From Lewinellaceae bacterium (lineage in GTDB: Bacteria > Bacteroidota > Bacteroidia > Chitinophagales > Saprospiraceae), in contig JACJYR010000001.1 in the NCBI GenBank assembly GCA_020636005.1, forward strand, positions 2,356,001-2,420,000: a DNA stretch of 64,000 nucleotides, in the 5' to 3' direction. Positions 16,690-25,834 of the stretch are shown here, in pieces. Within the stretch, counting starts at the first letter, position 1. The number at the start of each line of letters is the position of its first letter. Below the pieces are notes generated by a model. That model ran no database searches. It had not been told where the DNA came from and saw only the letters and a program-made list of their open reading frames with translations. Both the position numbers and the translations under genes were made by a program.

Positions 16690-17751
16690 CTACTTGGTGA
16701 TTATTTGTGAAATTGAAAATACCTTTCTGTCCATGCTGAAATAGTAGCGCCCGCCAAAAAAAAAGACTGAATAAAAAACAGAAGGGTCGGTGGGCGCATC
16801 TGCCGGATGCTCAATGTCCCTGGCCTTTTTGAAATCTGCTGAAACAACCTGGTAACGGTTGCCTAAGGTTGTCTCCGAGAAAACAAGCGTGTCTGCTGTT
16901 TCGGCATATTTTACTTCCGAATTTTGGTTGAGGCGCTCCCAGGTCAGGCCATTGTCGGCGCTTTTGTGCAGGTCAAAGGAATTGAGGCCGGTGGCATAGA
17001 GGGTTCCTTTCAAAGAAAAAAAATCGAGCATCCACTGTGGGAATATCTGGAGCGCCTGCCCGGCGGGGCTGATACGCCAAGCGCCCACTGCCGAGGCCAC
17101 GTAAAAATTGCCGTCCAGGAAGCGGGTGCTTTTCAGGTTGGCCAACTCAGCATCCATGCCCGGTATATTTATCCTTTTGGCGAGTTTTATCGAGGCGAAG
17201 GCGTTTTGGGCAGATTGCTGCTGAATTTCAAACAAGTAGAAAGCGTAATTTCTTTGCGGGAGCACTTTGACGGGCAGCAGGAACAAGGTGCCGTCGCCGC
17301 TAAAGGCGCCGAGCTGTCGCGACAGGAATTCCACTTCCAGGAAAGTGCCGGCATCTCTTTCCAGGCTGTCAACGGGGAAGAGCACTGACGAGGCAGGGTT
17401 TCTTGCGTGGTGGAATTCGATTACCTGCCGGTTGCCCTGGCTCAGGGTCATGCGGAAAAAGGCATTGTCCGAAAGAGCGGGTACCCCCTTTACCCCCGAT
17501 TCGGTTGGCAGCGGGCGGATTTCCAGCAGGCCATCCTCGCCGTCGAAGCGGAAGAACTGGTTTTCGGTAATGGCGTACCATTCAAACGGCGTTGCATGTA
17601 ATCCAAGGATTTGCCGTTCACACTGAAAATCAATGGCTTTCCAGTCAGCTTTGCTGATAGGGCCATCATCGTCCGGAAAGAGGGGTTTTTGGCAGGAAAA
17701 TGAAAAGATGCAGAGCATAAGGAGCAGCAACTTCGGGAATTGCGGGTTCAT
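16690..17751 (-). CDS. Predicted lipoprotein, beta-propeller-like
   Basis: The 353-residue protein starts with a lipoprotein signal (LLLLMLCIFSFSCQKP; lipobox FSFSC, Cys at about 20). The rest has repeated strand-turn segments (GDGTLFLLPVKV, FLDGNFYVASAVGAWRIS, DNGLTWERLNQ) reminiscent of BNR/sialidase-like propeller blades. No catalytic motif is recognised. It is probably anchored in the outer or inner membrane facing the periplasm. Function unknown. It stands alone, convergent with prc. Confidence 0.7.
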   Translation of the reverse strand: MNPQFPKLLLLMLCIFSFSCQKPLFPDDDGPISKADWKAIDFQCERQILGLHATPFEWYAITENQFFRFDGEDGLLEIRPLPTESGVKGVPALSDNAFFRMTLSQGNRQVIEFHHARNPASSVLFPVDSLERDAGTFLEVEFLSRQLGAFSGDGTLFLLPVKVLPQRNYAFYLFEIQQQSAQNAFASIKLAKRINIPGMDAELANLKSTRFLDGNFYVASAVGAWRISPAGQALQIFPQWMLDFFSLKGTLYATGLNSFDLHKSADNGLTWERLNQNSEVKYAETADTLVFSETTLGNRYQVVSADFKKARDIEHPADAPTDPSVFYSVFFFGGRYYFSMDRKVFSISQIITK

Positions 17752-18138
17752 GGTATTTTTTTTTAAATTTTATGGTTTTGATACCGGTCAAGGTGGTGGG
17801 GCGGCGGTATTGTTTTGTATTTTGAAATTTGATGGTAATATCCAAAGGGCACGTACCCTCCATTGCCCGTACAGCTTTCCGGGCTCGATTCCCTTAAAAT
17901 TGCTGCAAAAATACGGCAGAATAACGGTCGGACATCGCCTGATAGGGGTAAAATGACCGGTAGTGCAACCTGATAGCCAGTTTTTCCACCTAAACGCTTT
18001 GGTTTTTATCAAAAGAGAGTAGTTGCCATTTGTATCTTCCTTTCATTCCTGCATTATAAATTTTTTATCCAGGCTGTCTTTAAGCAAAGTTTTTGCTGGT
18101 CGTTCAAGCCCCCCACAACCATAATGATAGGCAAGTCG

Positions 18139-18302
18139 TAAGCATGACAAAATTAAGATAAGTAGGCAGGCTAAATTAGCCGGCACTTTGGTGCTGTTTG
18201 AAATTGTTGGAAAGTCGTTTGAAATTGTTGGTTTTCAGCCATTTACAACAGTCAAACCATTTTCAAACTATGTTGAAACCCTGTCAAACTACTACTTAAT
18301 CC
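18139..18302 (+). promoter_or_regulatory. Upstream block shared with the 49886 gene (copy 1)
   Basis: The stretch closely matches 49474-49670: AGTAGGCAGGCTAAAT, TTGGTGCTGTTTGAAATTGT, TTCAGCCATTTACAACA and GTCAAACCATTTTCAAAC occur in the same order. It contains two direct GTTTGAAATTGTTGG copies and opposite-facing TTTCAAAC/GTTGAAAC words. It lies just upstream of a promoter candidate. I infer a common regulatory region for two surface genes. Confidence 0.65.
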
Positions 18303-18316
18303 AGTGTTGGTAATAG

Positions 18317-18348
18317 TTTTCAACAAAAAAAGTTAATCCTAATTTTAC
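18317..18348 (+). promoter_or_regulatory. Promoter candidate for the PKD metalloprotease gene
   Basis: TTTT at 18317 is followed after 19 bases by TAATTTTAC (18340-18348), near the Bacteroidota consensus. It is directly downstream of the shared upstream block. Confidence 0.45.
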
Positions 18349-18539
18349 GTGCTTTTTATTTTTCATCCGACCATAGAAAACCTTCCCGACCGCTCTGCAC
18401 CTCAATGCCAAATAGCAGCAACTTCATCATTCCTAAAACTGGAACCGCTTAAAGGCATAGCCGATTAGTTTCGCTGGTTGCGTTATGCTTCTTCATGCAC
18501 AAATAATCAACATTAAGCTTATTAATTAACCACATTCAC

Positions 18540-21500
18540 ATGAGTCGTTTTGCTACCACTTTGACTTTTCTCTTGTTGGCTATTATTTCCTTTGCCCAAA
18601 AAGGGGTTTTCAAGGGAACCCCGCTCGAAAACGAACCCAAATTTCCCGAGCTGGAGTCCCAGTTCGGGGAGTGGGATTTGTACCAAATAGACGTACAGGC
18701 ATTTGACGGTTTTGTAAAAAAAGCAGGTTCCTCTGCCGAGGTCCAACTAAAGCTTGGCAGCCAATATGATTGGGACATTTCATTGTACCCCAGGGATTTG
18801 CGCAGCCCTAATTTCGTCCTGTCCATCCTGACCGACAAGGGCGTGGAGCACCCGCCGGTGAGTCAGGAAGTCATTACTTTCCAGGGCCAACTCAAGGGTG
18901 GCAGCCAAAGTGCCGTGAGCCTCACCATTGATGAAGACTTAATTTATGGTTTTATCAAGAATGGCGATGAATACTATTTCATTGAGCCACTTTGGTATTT
19001 TGTGCCGGGGCAGCCGAAAGACAAGTTTGTCGTATATCCTGCCTCCAAGGTTAAGCCGGTGGAAGGGGGAAGCACTTGTGGTTTCGACGAAATGAAACAC
19101 CACATGAAAGATCATGGAAACGGGGAAACCGTGCCGGGCAATCCAGGCACGGCAGAGATGACGGGCATGTGCATCGAGATAGAACTGGCCCAGGCTTCGG
19201 ATTTGCTGATGCACAACAAATTCGGCTCGGCCGGGGCTGTGGGCGCCCACATTATGGGTGTGATGCTCAACGTGCAGACCAACTATGACAATGAGTTCAA
19301 TGATGAGCTGCATTTTGAAATAGTCGAACAGTTTATCGTAGCCCCTCCGGGCAGCGATCCCTGGACAAATACCACCGATGCCGGGGAACTGCTCGACCAG
19401 TTTACCAGTTGGGGCCCATCTGGTTTTTCTACTACCCACGATCTTGGGCAGCTTTGGACCAACCGGAACTTTGACGGATCGACCATCGGAATAGCGTGGT
19501 TGAGTGCAGTTTGTACCGGCTTCCGCTACCATTGCCTGCAGGATTTTACCTCCAACGCCAATTTGTTGCGGGTAATGACCGCCCACGAGATTGGGCACAA
19601 CTTCAGCGCCAGCCACGACCCCTCGGGCAGCAATACCATCATGGCGCCTTCCGTGAGCAACACCAATACCTGGTCGAGCCAGTCTTTGAACCAAATCAAT
19701 GGATATTATCCAAACCGGCCCTGCCTTACGCTTTGTTCTACCGGGCTTCCGCCGGTAGCAGCCTTTTCGGCCAGCCCCACCAGTGGTTGTGCGCCTTTGT
19801 TTGTCACCTATTCGGACCAATCCACTAATTCACCAGCTTCCTGGAGCTGGACCTTCCCCGGTGGCGTGCCGGCCACATCCAACCTGCCGAACCCAACAGT
19901 ACAGTATGCTTTTGCGGGAAGCTACGATGCTACCCTGACGGTAACCAACGGGGTGGGGAGCAGCACTTTTACCCAAAACAATTTCATCACGGTCGAATCA
20001 GCGCCCCTGGCCAGTTTTGCCTGGTCGCAGGTTGGGCTTAGCGTCTTCTTTACCAATACTTCTTCGGCCAATGCGACCAGTTGGTTTTGGCAATTCGGCG
20101 ACGGGTCTGTCAGCACGATGCAGAGTCCGGTACACACCTATTCTGTGGACGGGTACTATGAAGTTTCCCTTCAGGTAACAGGCAACTGCGGCACCGATAT
20201 TTTCGTCGTGACCATCCCGGTATTTACTTCGCCGATAGCGGGCATTAGCGCCAGCCCGACGACCGGCTGTGCGCCTTTGAACGTGTTGTTTTCAAGCAAC
20301 GGAACACCAAATGCCACCTCCTGGCTCTGGAATTTCCAGGGTGGCACCCCGGCGGTTTCTTCCCAGGAAAACCCGATGGTCAACTATTCGGCCCCTGGTA
20401 CTTATGACGTCACGCTCACGGTATCCAACCCCGCAGGTAGCGATGTGATCACCCTGAACGATTACATTGTTGTTGGCACTGTTGCTGCCCCGGCTTTTTC
20501 CTATACCGTGAATGGAAGCACGGCAACGTTTACCAATTCGACCAACAACAACAATGGCGTTGGCGCCGTCACCTATTTATGGAACTTTGGGGACGGCAAC
20601 ACCAGCACGGCGGCAAATCCCGTCCATACCTATGCAGTGGGCGGGAATTATACGGTTACCCTTACCGCTACGAATGGCTGCGGCCCGGCCACAGCCACCC
20701 AGGCAATTTCTATCCTCACGCCACCCGTGGCAGGGTTTACGGCAAATGTGACCAGTGGCTGCCCTGCCCTGTCCGTCCAGTTCCAAAACGCATCTTCTGC
20801 CAACGCCACGGGTTTCAACTGGTCGTTCCCGGGCGGCTCGCCGGCATCCTCGACCGCTGCAAACCCAACGGTCGTTTATGCAAATCCCGGAACCTACCCG
20901 GTCACGCTGATTGCGACCAATCCGGCAGGTACCGACACATTGGTTCAGATCAATTATATCACAGTTAATCCAGTGGCCATACCGTCGTTCACCAGCAGCC
21001 TCAATGGCCTCACCGCAACGTTTACAAATTCATCTTCCAATGCCACCAGTTATGCCTGGGACTTCGGGGATGGGGGTACAAGTACCGCCGCCAATCCGGT
21101 GCATACTTATTCAACAGATGGAACCTACACCGTTACAATGACAGCATCGAACAGCTGCGGGGACGTTTCTGTGACGCAATCCGTTACCATTACTTCTGCG
21201 CCAACGGCTGGTTTTTCTGCCAATGTTACAACTGGCTGTAACCCGCTCACGGTGCAGTTCAGCAATCAATCTTCCAACAATGCCACCTCTTTTCAGTGGA
21301 GCTTTCCGGGAGGTACCCCCGGTAGTTCAACCGACGAAAACCCAACCGTCACCTACAATGTACCAGGCAGCTATACTGTGACTTTGACGGTGGCCAACCT
21401 GGCTGGTAGCAACTCTACAACTCAAACTGACTTTATCGTGGTCGCTGCCACGGCAACTGCCGGTTTCACCTACGTTGCCAATATGGCAGCGGTTGATTTT

Positions 21501-23864
21501 ACGAATACTTCCACCAATGCCAGTAGTTACGCATGGACTTTCGGAGATGGCGGTACCAGTGCCCTGGCCAACCCCTCGCACAGCTATCAGCAGGATGGAA
21601 CCTACACGGTCATATTGAGTGCGACAAACGCCTGCGGCACGGTGACCACGACCCAAACCATCAGTATTGTTACGCCGCCTACGGCAGGTTTCTCGGCCAA
21701 TGCCACCTCAGGCTGTGCGCCGCTCACGATCCAGTTCAATAATCAATCTTCTGAAAATGCCGCTACCTACAATTGGAGCTTTCCAGGCGGAACACCTGCT
21801 TCTTCTACCGAGGAGAACCCTTCCGTGACCTATCAGTCGGCAGGCAACTACACCGTTACGTTGACGGTGAGCAATGCGGCAGGTACCAATACCTACACGG
21901 AAACAAATTTCATAACCGTCAACACGACGCCTGATGCAGGTTTTAATGTAAGCACCAACGTGTTCCAGGCCAATTTCACCAACAATACAACAGGTGGGGC
22001 AACAAGCTTTGCATGGGCCTTCGGCGACGGTGGGACTTCCAGCCAGGAGAGCCCAAGCTATACTTTCCCGGATGAAGGCACCTACACCGTTACACTGACT
22101 GCTTCCAACGCTTGCGGCAGCAGCACCTATTCATCAGAAGTGACAATCACCACCTTGCCGCAGGCCGGCTTCTCGGCCAGCGCCACCAATGGTTGCGTAC
22201 CGTTCACTGTACAGTTTAGCAACGAATCTTCGGACAATGCGGAAAGCTTTGAGTGGAGCTTCCCCGGCGGTACCCCGTCCACTTCAACTGCCGAAAACCC
22301 AAGCATTACCTACAGTACGCCGGGTACTTATCCTGTGACCTTGATTGCCTCCAATGCGGCAGGTACCAATTCATCCACCCAAAACAACTTTATCACGGTT
22401 GGCACTGTGCCAGATGCTGGTTTCACTGCCAATATTGACGAGTTGACGGTAACTTTTGACAATACCAGTGTCAATGCCACCAGCTATGTTTGGGACTTTG
22501 GCGACGGTACGGCGGGCACGGAAGAACAACCTGTTCATACGTATTCGCAGGATGGGACTTACGGGGTGACCCTCACCGCCACCAACGACTGCGGGTCTGT
22601 CTCTACCAACGGCCAATTTACGGTCGTGACGCCACCATCCGCTGCATTTAGTGCTGCCATAACCAAAGGCTGTACTCCTTTCGAAGTGCAATTCAGCAAT
22701 GAATCCTCCGCCAATGCGGCTTCCTTTGCCTGGGAGTTTCCCGGCGGCACCCCGGCCACTTCCACCCTGGAGAACCCTGTCGTCACCTATAATACGGCCG
22801 GTGTTTATAGTGTAAAACTTACGGTGGCCAATGCGGCCGGTAACGATGTTTATCAACAGCCAGCCTATATTACTGTGGAAGCTGCCCCTACGGCTGGTTT
22901 CACCCAAATTGTGAACAACAGCACGGTAACCTTCGTCAATTTGACCATTGGTGCCGATACCTATTCCTGGGACTTTGGCGATGGGACGACGAGCGCCGAA
23001 AAGAACCCGGAACACACCTACGCTACCCCCGACGCTTACACCGTCACGCTCACGGCCACCAACGACTGTGGCAGCGTGGTCGTCGAGCACCTGGTAGTGG
23101 TGGCAGGCGAAGCGCCTGTCGCTGCTTTCGGGGCCAACGAAACGAGCGGCTGTGCCCCGTTGGTCGTGGTTTTTGAAAACCTTTCCTCCGCAAACGCCGC
23201 TCAGTTTGAATGGAGCTTTCCGGGGGGCACGCCCTCCACCTCTACCGAGGAGAACCCGGAAGTGAAATACGATGTGCCCGGCGTTTATGATGTGACCCTG
23301 GTGGCCGGCAACGGATCGGGCAGTGATACCTTCACAGAAACGGCTTACATTTTGGTCAACACAATTCCTTCCGTGTCCTTCATCTACGCTGCCAATGCCG
23401 GAACACTGGCTTTTACAAATAATTCTGTCAACGCCACCAGCTATACCTGGGATTTCGGCGACGGCAAGACCAGCAACGAGGAAAACCCCGTCCACACCTA
23501 TGCTGCCGCTGGCGAATATGAAGTGATCCTTACTGCTACCAACGAATGTGGTTTTGTAAGTTCCACGCAAACGGTCAATATTATACTGAATGGATTGGAT
23601 GAAATACCCGGCGTCAGCGGGTTCCAGGTTTTCCCAAATCCGAACAGCGGCCACTTTACCATGACCCTGCAGGGGCTGCCAATGGACATGCTCGAAATCT
23701 CCTTTACCAATGTGCTCGGCCAGAGGTTGATGTACGAGAAAGTGGACTTCCGCTCCGGCAGCCTGAGCAGGCAATTTGGCTTCGACGGGCTGCCTGCGGG
23801 CGTTTATATCTTTCAGGTAAAATCGGGCGGACATGCGATGTTCAGGAAAGTGGTGGTAGAGTAG
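18540..23864 (+). CDS. T9SS-secreted M12-type metalloprotease with 16 PKD domains
   Basis: This is a 1774-residue surface protein. The signal peptide is MSRFATTLTFLLLAIISFAQ. A propeptide-like region leads to a reprolysin-like zinc protease with HEIGHNFSASHD (His349, Glu350, His353, His359) and a downstream NTIMAPS segment matching the Met-turn. From residue about 404 to 1683 there are 16 PKD domains. They alternate in two types: type A has a conserved SGCAPL-like start and FPGGTP core, type B has a FGDGGTS core, giving eight A-B pairs of about 160 residues. The T9SS type A tail is VFPNPNSGHFTMTLQ ... LPAGVYIFQVKSGG. It probably degrades or adheres to extracellular polymer. Upstream DNA is shared with the 49886 gene. 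Confidence 0.9.
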   Translation: MSRFATTLTFLLLAIISFAQKGVFKGTPLENEPKFPELESQFGEWDLYQIDVQAFDGFVKKAGSSAEVQLKLGSQYDWDISLYPRDLRSPNFVLSILTDKGVEHPPVSQEVITFQGQLKGGSQSAVSLTIDEDLIYGFIKNGDEYYFIEPLWYFVPGQPKDKFVVYPASKVKPVEGGSTCGFDEMKHHMKDHGNGETVPGNPGTAEMTGMCIEIELAQASDLLMHNKFGSAGAVGAHIMGVMLNVQTNYDNEFNDELHFEIVEQFIVAPPGSDPWTNTTDAGELLDQFTSWGPSGFSTTHDLGQLWTNRNFDGSTIGIAWLSAVCTGFRYHCLQDFTSNANLLRVMTAHEIGHNFSASHDPSGSNTIMAPSVSNTNTWSSQSLNQINGYYPNRPCLTLCSTGLPPVAAFSASPTSGCAPLFVTYSDQSTNSPASWSWTFPGGVPATSNLPNPTVQYAFAGSYDATLTVTNGVGSSTFTQNNFITVESAPLASFAWSQVGLSVFFTNTSSANATSWFWQFGDGSVSTMQSPVHTYSVDGYYEVSLQVTGNCGTDIFVVTIPVFTSPIAGISASPTTGCAPLNVLFSSNGTPNATSWLWNFQGGTPAVSSQENPMVNYSAPGTYDVTLTVSNPAGSDVITLNDYIVVGTVAAPAFSYTVNGSTATFTNSTNNNNGVGAVTYLWNFGDGNTSTAANPVHTYAVGGNYTVTLTATNGCGPATATQAISILTPPVAGFTANVTSGCPALSVQFQNASSANATGFNWSFPGGSPASSTAANPTVVYANPGTYPVTLIATNPAGTDTLVQINYITVNPVAIPSFTSSLNGLTATFTNSSSNATSYAWDFGDGGTSTAANPVHTYSTDGTYTVTMTASNSCGDVSVTQSVTITSAPTAGFSANVTTGCNPLTVQFSNQSSNNATSFQWSFPGGTPGSSTDENPTVTYNVPGSYTVTLTVANLAGSNSTTQTDFIVVAATATAGFTYVANMAAVDFTNTSTNASSYAWTFGDGGTSALANPSHSYQQDGTYTVILSATNACGTVTTTQTISIVTPPTAGFSANATSGCAPLTIQFNNQSSENAATYNWSFPGGTPASSTEENPSVTYQSAGNYTVTLTVSNAAGTNTYTETNFITVNTTPDAGFNVSTNVFQANFTNNTTGGATSFAWAFGDGGTSSQESPSYTFPDEGTYTVTLTASNACGSSTYSSEVTITTLPQAGFSASATNGCVPFTVQFSNESSDNAESFEWSFPGGTPSTSTAENPSITYSTPGTYPVTLIASNAAGTNSSTQNNFITVGTVPDAGFTANIDELTVTFDNTSVNATSYVWDFGDGTAGTEEQPVHTYSQDGTYGVTLTATNDCGSVSTNGQFTVVTPPSAAFSAAITKGCTPFEVQFSNESSANAASFAWEFPGGTPATSTLENPVVTYNTAGVYSVKLTVANAAGNDVYQQPAYITVEAAPTAGFTQIVNNSTVTFVNLTIGADTYSWDFGDGTTSAEKNPEHTYATPDAYTVTLTATNDCGSVVVEHLVVVAGEAPVAAFGANETSGCAPLVVVFENLSSANAAQFEWSFPGGTPSTSTEENPEVKYDVPGVYDVTLVAGNGSGSDTFTETAYILVNTIPSVSFIYAANAGTLAFTNNSVNATSYTWDFGDGKTSNEENPVHTYAAAGEYEVILTATNECGFVSSTQTVNIILNGLDEIPGVSGFQVFPNPNSGHFTMTLQGLPMDMLEISFTNVLGQRLMYEKVDFRSGSLSRQFGFDGLPAGVYIFQVKSGGHAMFRKVVVE

Positions 23865-23901
23865 GGACGAGCAAAAGATCCTTTATTTCGATATCCAAAA
23901 A

Positions 23902-23939
23902 CAAAGGGGCTTCGGCTTTTTCGCCGGAGCCTTCTCTTT
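23902..23939 (+). terminator. Hairpin terminator after the PKD protease
   Basis: GGCTTCGGC (23908-23916) pairs with GCCGGAGCC (23923-23931) with one wobble, and outer A/T bases extend the stem. The T-run is short and broken. Confidence 0.6.
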
Positions 23940-23996
23940 GTTGGGGCTATGAGATGGTTATGCTATTTTTACAAAAATTAATACCATTTGCATTGC

Positions 23997-24440
23997 ATGA
24001 AATACGTGTTCCTATTTGCCCTGGCCCTGATATTTGCCTGTAAAAACAACAATACCAGCCAACCTTCTGACGCCGGTTCCACTGAACAAAATGACCTTCC
24101 GGAAGGCTTCGCCGAATTTTACCAGCACTTCCACAGCGACAGCACGTTCCAGATGGGCCACATTGTTTTTCCGCTGGAGGGGCTGCCCAATAAAGCGGAC
24201 AGTACCTTGCTGGCATCCGGCAAATTCTATTGGAAGGCCGAAGACTGGAAAATGCAGAAGGCCATTGATTTTGAGATGAGCGAGTTCCGGCGGGAACTGC
24301 TGCCCCTGAACAAAATGATGGTCGAGGAGCACATCATCCACAAAAATGGCCAGTACGGCATGGTGCGCCGGTTTGCCAGGTTGGGCGACGAATGGCAGCT
24401 TATTTATTATGCCGGCATGAACCGGATCGCCCTCCACTGA
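23997..24440 (+). CDS. Small lipoprotein, DUF4348-like
   Basis: The product is a 147-residue protein from ATG 23997 (MKYVFLFALALIFACKNN), a lipoprotein signal with Cys at about 15. A conserved-looking FAEFYQHFHSDSTFQMGHIVFPLEG segment (about residues 38-62) resembles the DUF4348 family, whose members start with F-x-x-F-x-x-x-F-x-x-D-x-x-F-Q. The end (GDEWQLIYYAGMN) also fits. Function is unknown; the protein is presumably periplasmic and membrane anchored. It is followed after 32 bases by the MtfA-like gene, so the two may be co-transcribed. Confidence 0.72.
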   Translation: MKYVFLFALALIFACKNNNTSQPSDAGSTEQNDLPEGFAEFYQHFHSDSTFQMGHIVFPLEGLPNKADSTLLASGKFYWKAEDWKMQKAIDFEMSEFRRELLPLNKMMVEEHIIHKNGQYGMVRRFARLGDEWQLIYYAGMNRIALH

Positions 24441-24472
24441 CACACAAACACCTAAATACCCCTTTCGCCGCA

Positions 24473-25288
24473 ATGCTATCAAAGTACCTCCTTATTCCTT
24501 TCGTCCTCGGTGCCCTTGTTTTCTTTTATATCGGGTGGAACGTGGATTCTGACTATGCCATTTACATGGTGCCATTCGTCGTGGGTGCTGCAGCGGTTTA
24601 TATGCTCAGCCCGCAGATAGACTGGTGGCAATACCAGCGGAAGCCACCGGAACTGGATGCCCGCCTGCGGCATATATTGAATACGCAAATGCCGTTTTAT
24701 CAAAATCTTTCTGTTGAAAACAAAACCAAATTCCGCCACCGGATAGCGCTTTACCTGGAGGCCAATGAGTTTATCCCCAAAGGCAGCGAAAATGTGCCTG
24801 TCGATGTAAGGGGGATCGTGGCAGCCTGTGCAGTACAACTGACGCTGGGCCTGAAGGATTATCTGATGGGCAAATTTGAACATATCATTGTCTATCCGCA
24901 CCCTTTTCCTTCCCCGCAACATACAGAGCGTTGGCATGCCTGCGAGCTATTCGAAGAAGACGGCGTAATCATGTTTTCCTCCGAACAACTCATGGCGGGA
25001 TTTGTGAAACCCGCCAGGTATTTCAATATCGGTTTGTATGAATATGCAAGGGTATTTCAGCGTTGCAACCCACAAATAGCTTTCCCTGTATTTGATGAAT
25101 ATATTTGGGATAAATTAGAACGTATAAGTGGGTTTTCTCTTGAAAATATCGAAAAGTGGATTGGGTTGCCTGCCATTGATCCACTGGGGGTTGCCGTTTC
25201 CCACTTTTTTATATTTCCGGAAAAATTCAAGGATATATTGCCCGGGGAATTTGCGGCATTGTCGAAGATATTCAACCCCTGTTTTTAA
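24473..25288 (+). CDS. MtfA-like protein with degenerate zinc site
   Basis: The 271-residue protein (ATG 24473) has two N-terminal membrane segments (LLIPFVLGALVFFYIGW and YMVPFVVGAAAVYMLSP) and an MtfA/DUF980-like body (FYQNLSVENKTKFRHRIALYLE ... GIVAACAVQLTLGL ... FEHIIVYPHPFPSP). In active members a helix carries HExxH. Here the matching place reads NIGLYEYARVF, so both His are replaced. The later E-F-F-A-V-A-S-E-x-F-F motif reads DPLGVAVSHFF, so the Glu ligand is also lost. I infer a non-catalytic paralogue, perhaps a binding or decoy protein. MtfA itself titrates Mlc in E. coli. Confidence 0.75.
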   Translation: MLSKYLLIPFVLGALVFFYIGWNVDSDYAIYMVPFVVGAAAVYMLSPQIDWWQYQRKPPELDARLRHILNTQMPFYQNLSVENKTKFRHRIALYLEANEFIPKGSENVPVDVRGIVAACAVQLTLGLKDYLMGKFEHIIVYPHPFPSPQHTERWHACELFEEDGVIMFSSEQLMAGFVKPARYFNIGLYEYARVFQRCNPQIAFPVFDEYIWDKLERISGFSLENIEKWIGLPAIDPLGVAVSHFFIFPEKFKDILPGEFAALSKIFNPCF

Positions 25289-25453
25289 TATACAGCCTGA
25301 TATACAGTATAAAAAGATTAACTATTCTCCGTCGAGCCGGCGGGGGATCGGGTTGAAAGTTGCGAAGCAATTTCCACCCCCAAGGACTCTTTCCCCCAAA
25401 ACCCCTACTTTGAAGGATGTCATTTTACTCGCTGGAACAATGCCCGATTCATA

Positions 25454-25520
25454 AAAAAAGCCGGCACAGCTTTTCTCGCTGCACCGGCTCCCTGAACTTT
25501 CCGAAACTATTTCATTTATA
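25454..25520 (+). repeat. AGCCGG hairpin unit 1
   Basis: A hairpin (AAAGCCGG ... CCGGCT, inner AGC/GCT pairing around TTTTCTC) is followed by CCCTGAACTTTCCGAAACTA. The same layout recurs at 25767-25823. As RNA from the plus strand it may end the MtfA-like transcript, but the T-run is missing. Confidence 0.6.
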
Positions 25521-25766
25521 GGGTTGTGTAAAAGGTTTCCATCTTCCGGGCTGGAGCAAGTGCGTGGTGATCCCTTTTAGTAATAGAGGAGAAATGACCG
25601 GGATCCTTTGTTTTTCAAGAACACAGTCCGGAAAGGTTTCAATAAAAATAAAAGGTGCATTTTATTTTGCCCATTCCGGGTCTTGGGGGAACTTGACTTT
25701 CAAGGCAAAGAAAACGCTCACCCTCTTACATAACCCCGATAATATCTTTGGCGGTGGGAAGTTTCA

Positions 25767-25823
25767 ATAAAGCCGGAACGGGGGTTGGCCCGCCCCGGCT
25801 CTCTCGAACTATCCAAAAACTAA
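25767..25823 (+). repeat. AGCCGG hairpin unit 2
   Basis: AAAGCCGGAACGGGGG pairs with CCCGCCCCGGCT around a short loop, followed by CTCGAACTATCCAAAAACTA. Flanks match unit 1 while the stem centre differs, which suggests the structure, not the sequence, is kept. Confidence 0.6.
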
Positions 25824-25834
25824 ACTGATTGTTT

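Larger units (their letters stand above)
17752..18539 (+). other. Long intergenic leader of the PKD metalloprotease gene
   Basis: No convincing gene is seen in 788 bases. The right part holds the block shared with the 49886 gene (18139-18302) and a promoter candidate (18317-18348), leaving a leader of about 185 bases. Confidence 0.55.
25289..25834. other. Intergenic region with duplicated hairpin unit
   Basis: No gene is visible in these 546 bases between convergent genes. Two related hairpin-plus-tail units occur at 25454 and 25767. They probably serve as terminators. Confidence 0.55.

Noticed and set aside
22371..23834. 487-codon minus-strand frame within the PKD gene
   Set aside because: It is the antisense of the repeat array; its own repeats mirror the PKD repeats, and there is no start context or known domain.
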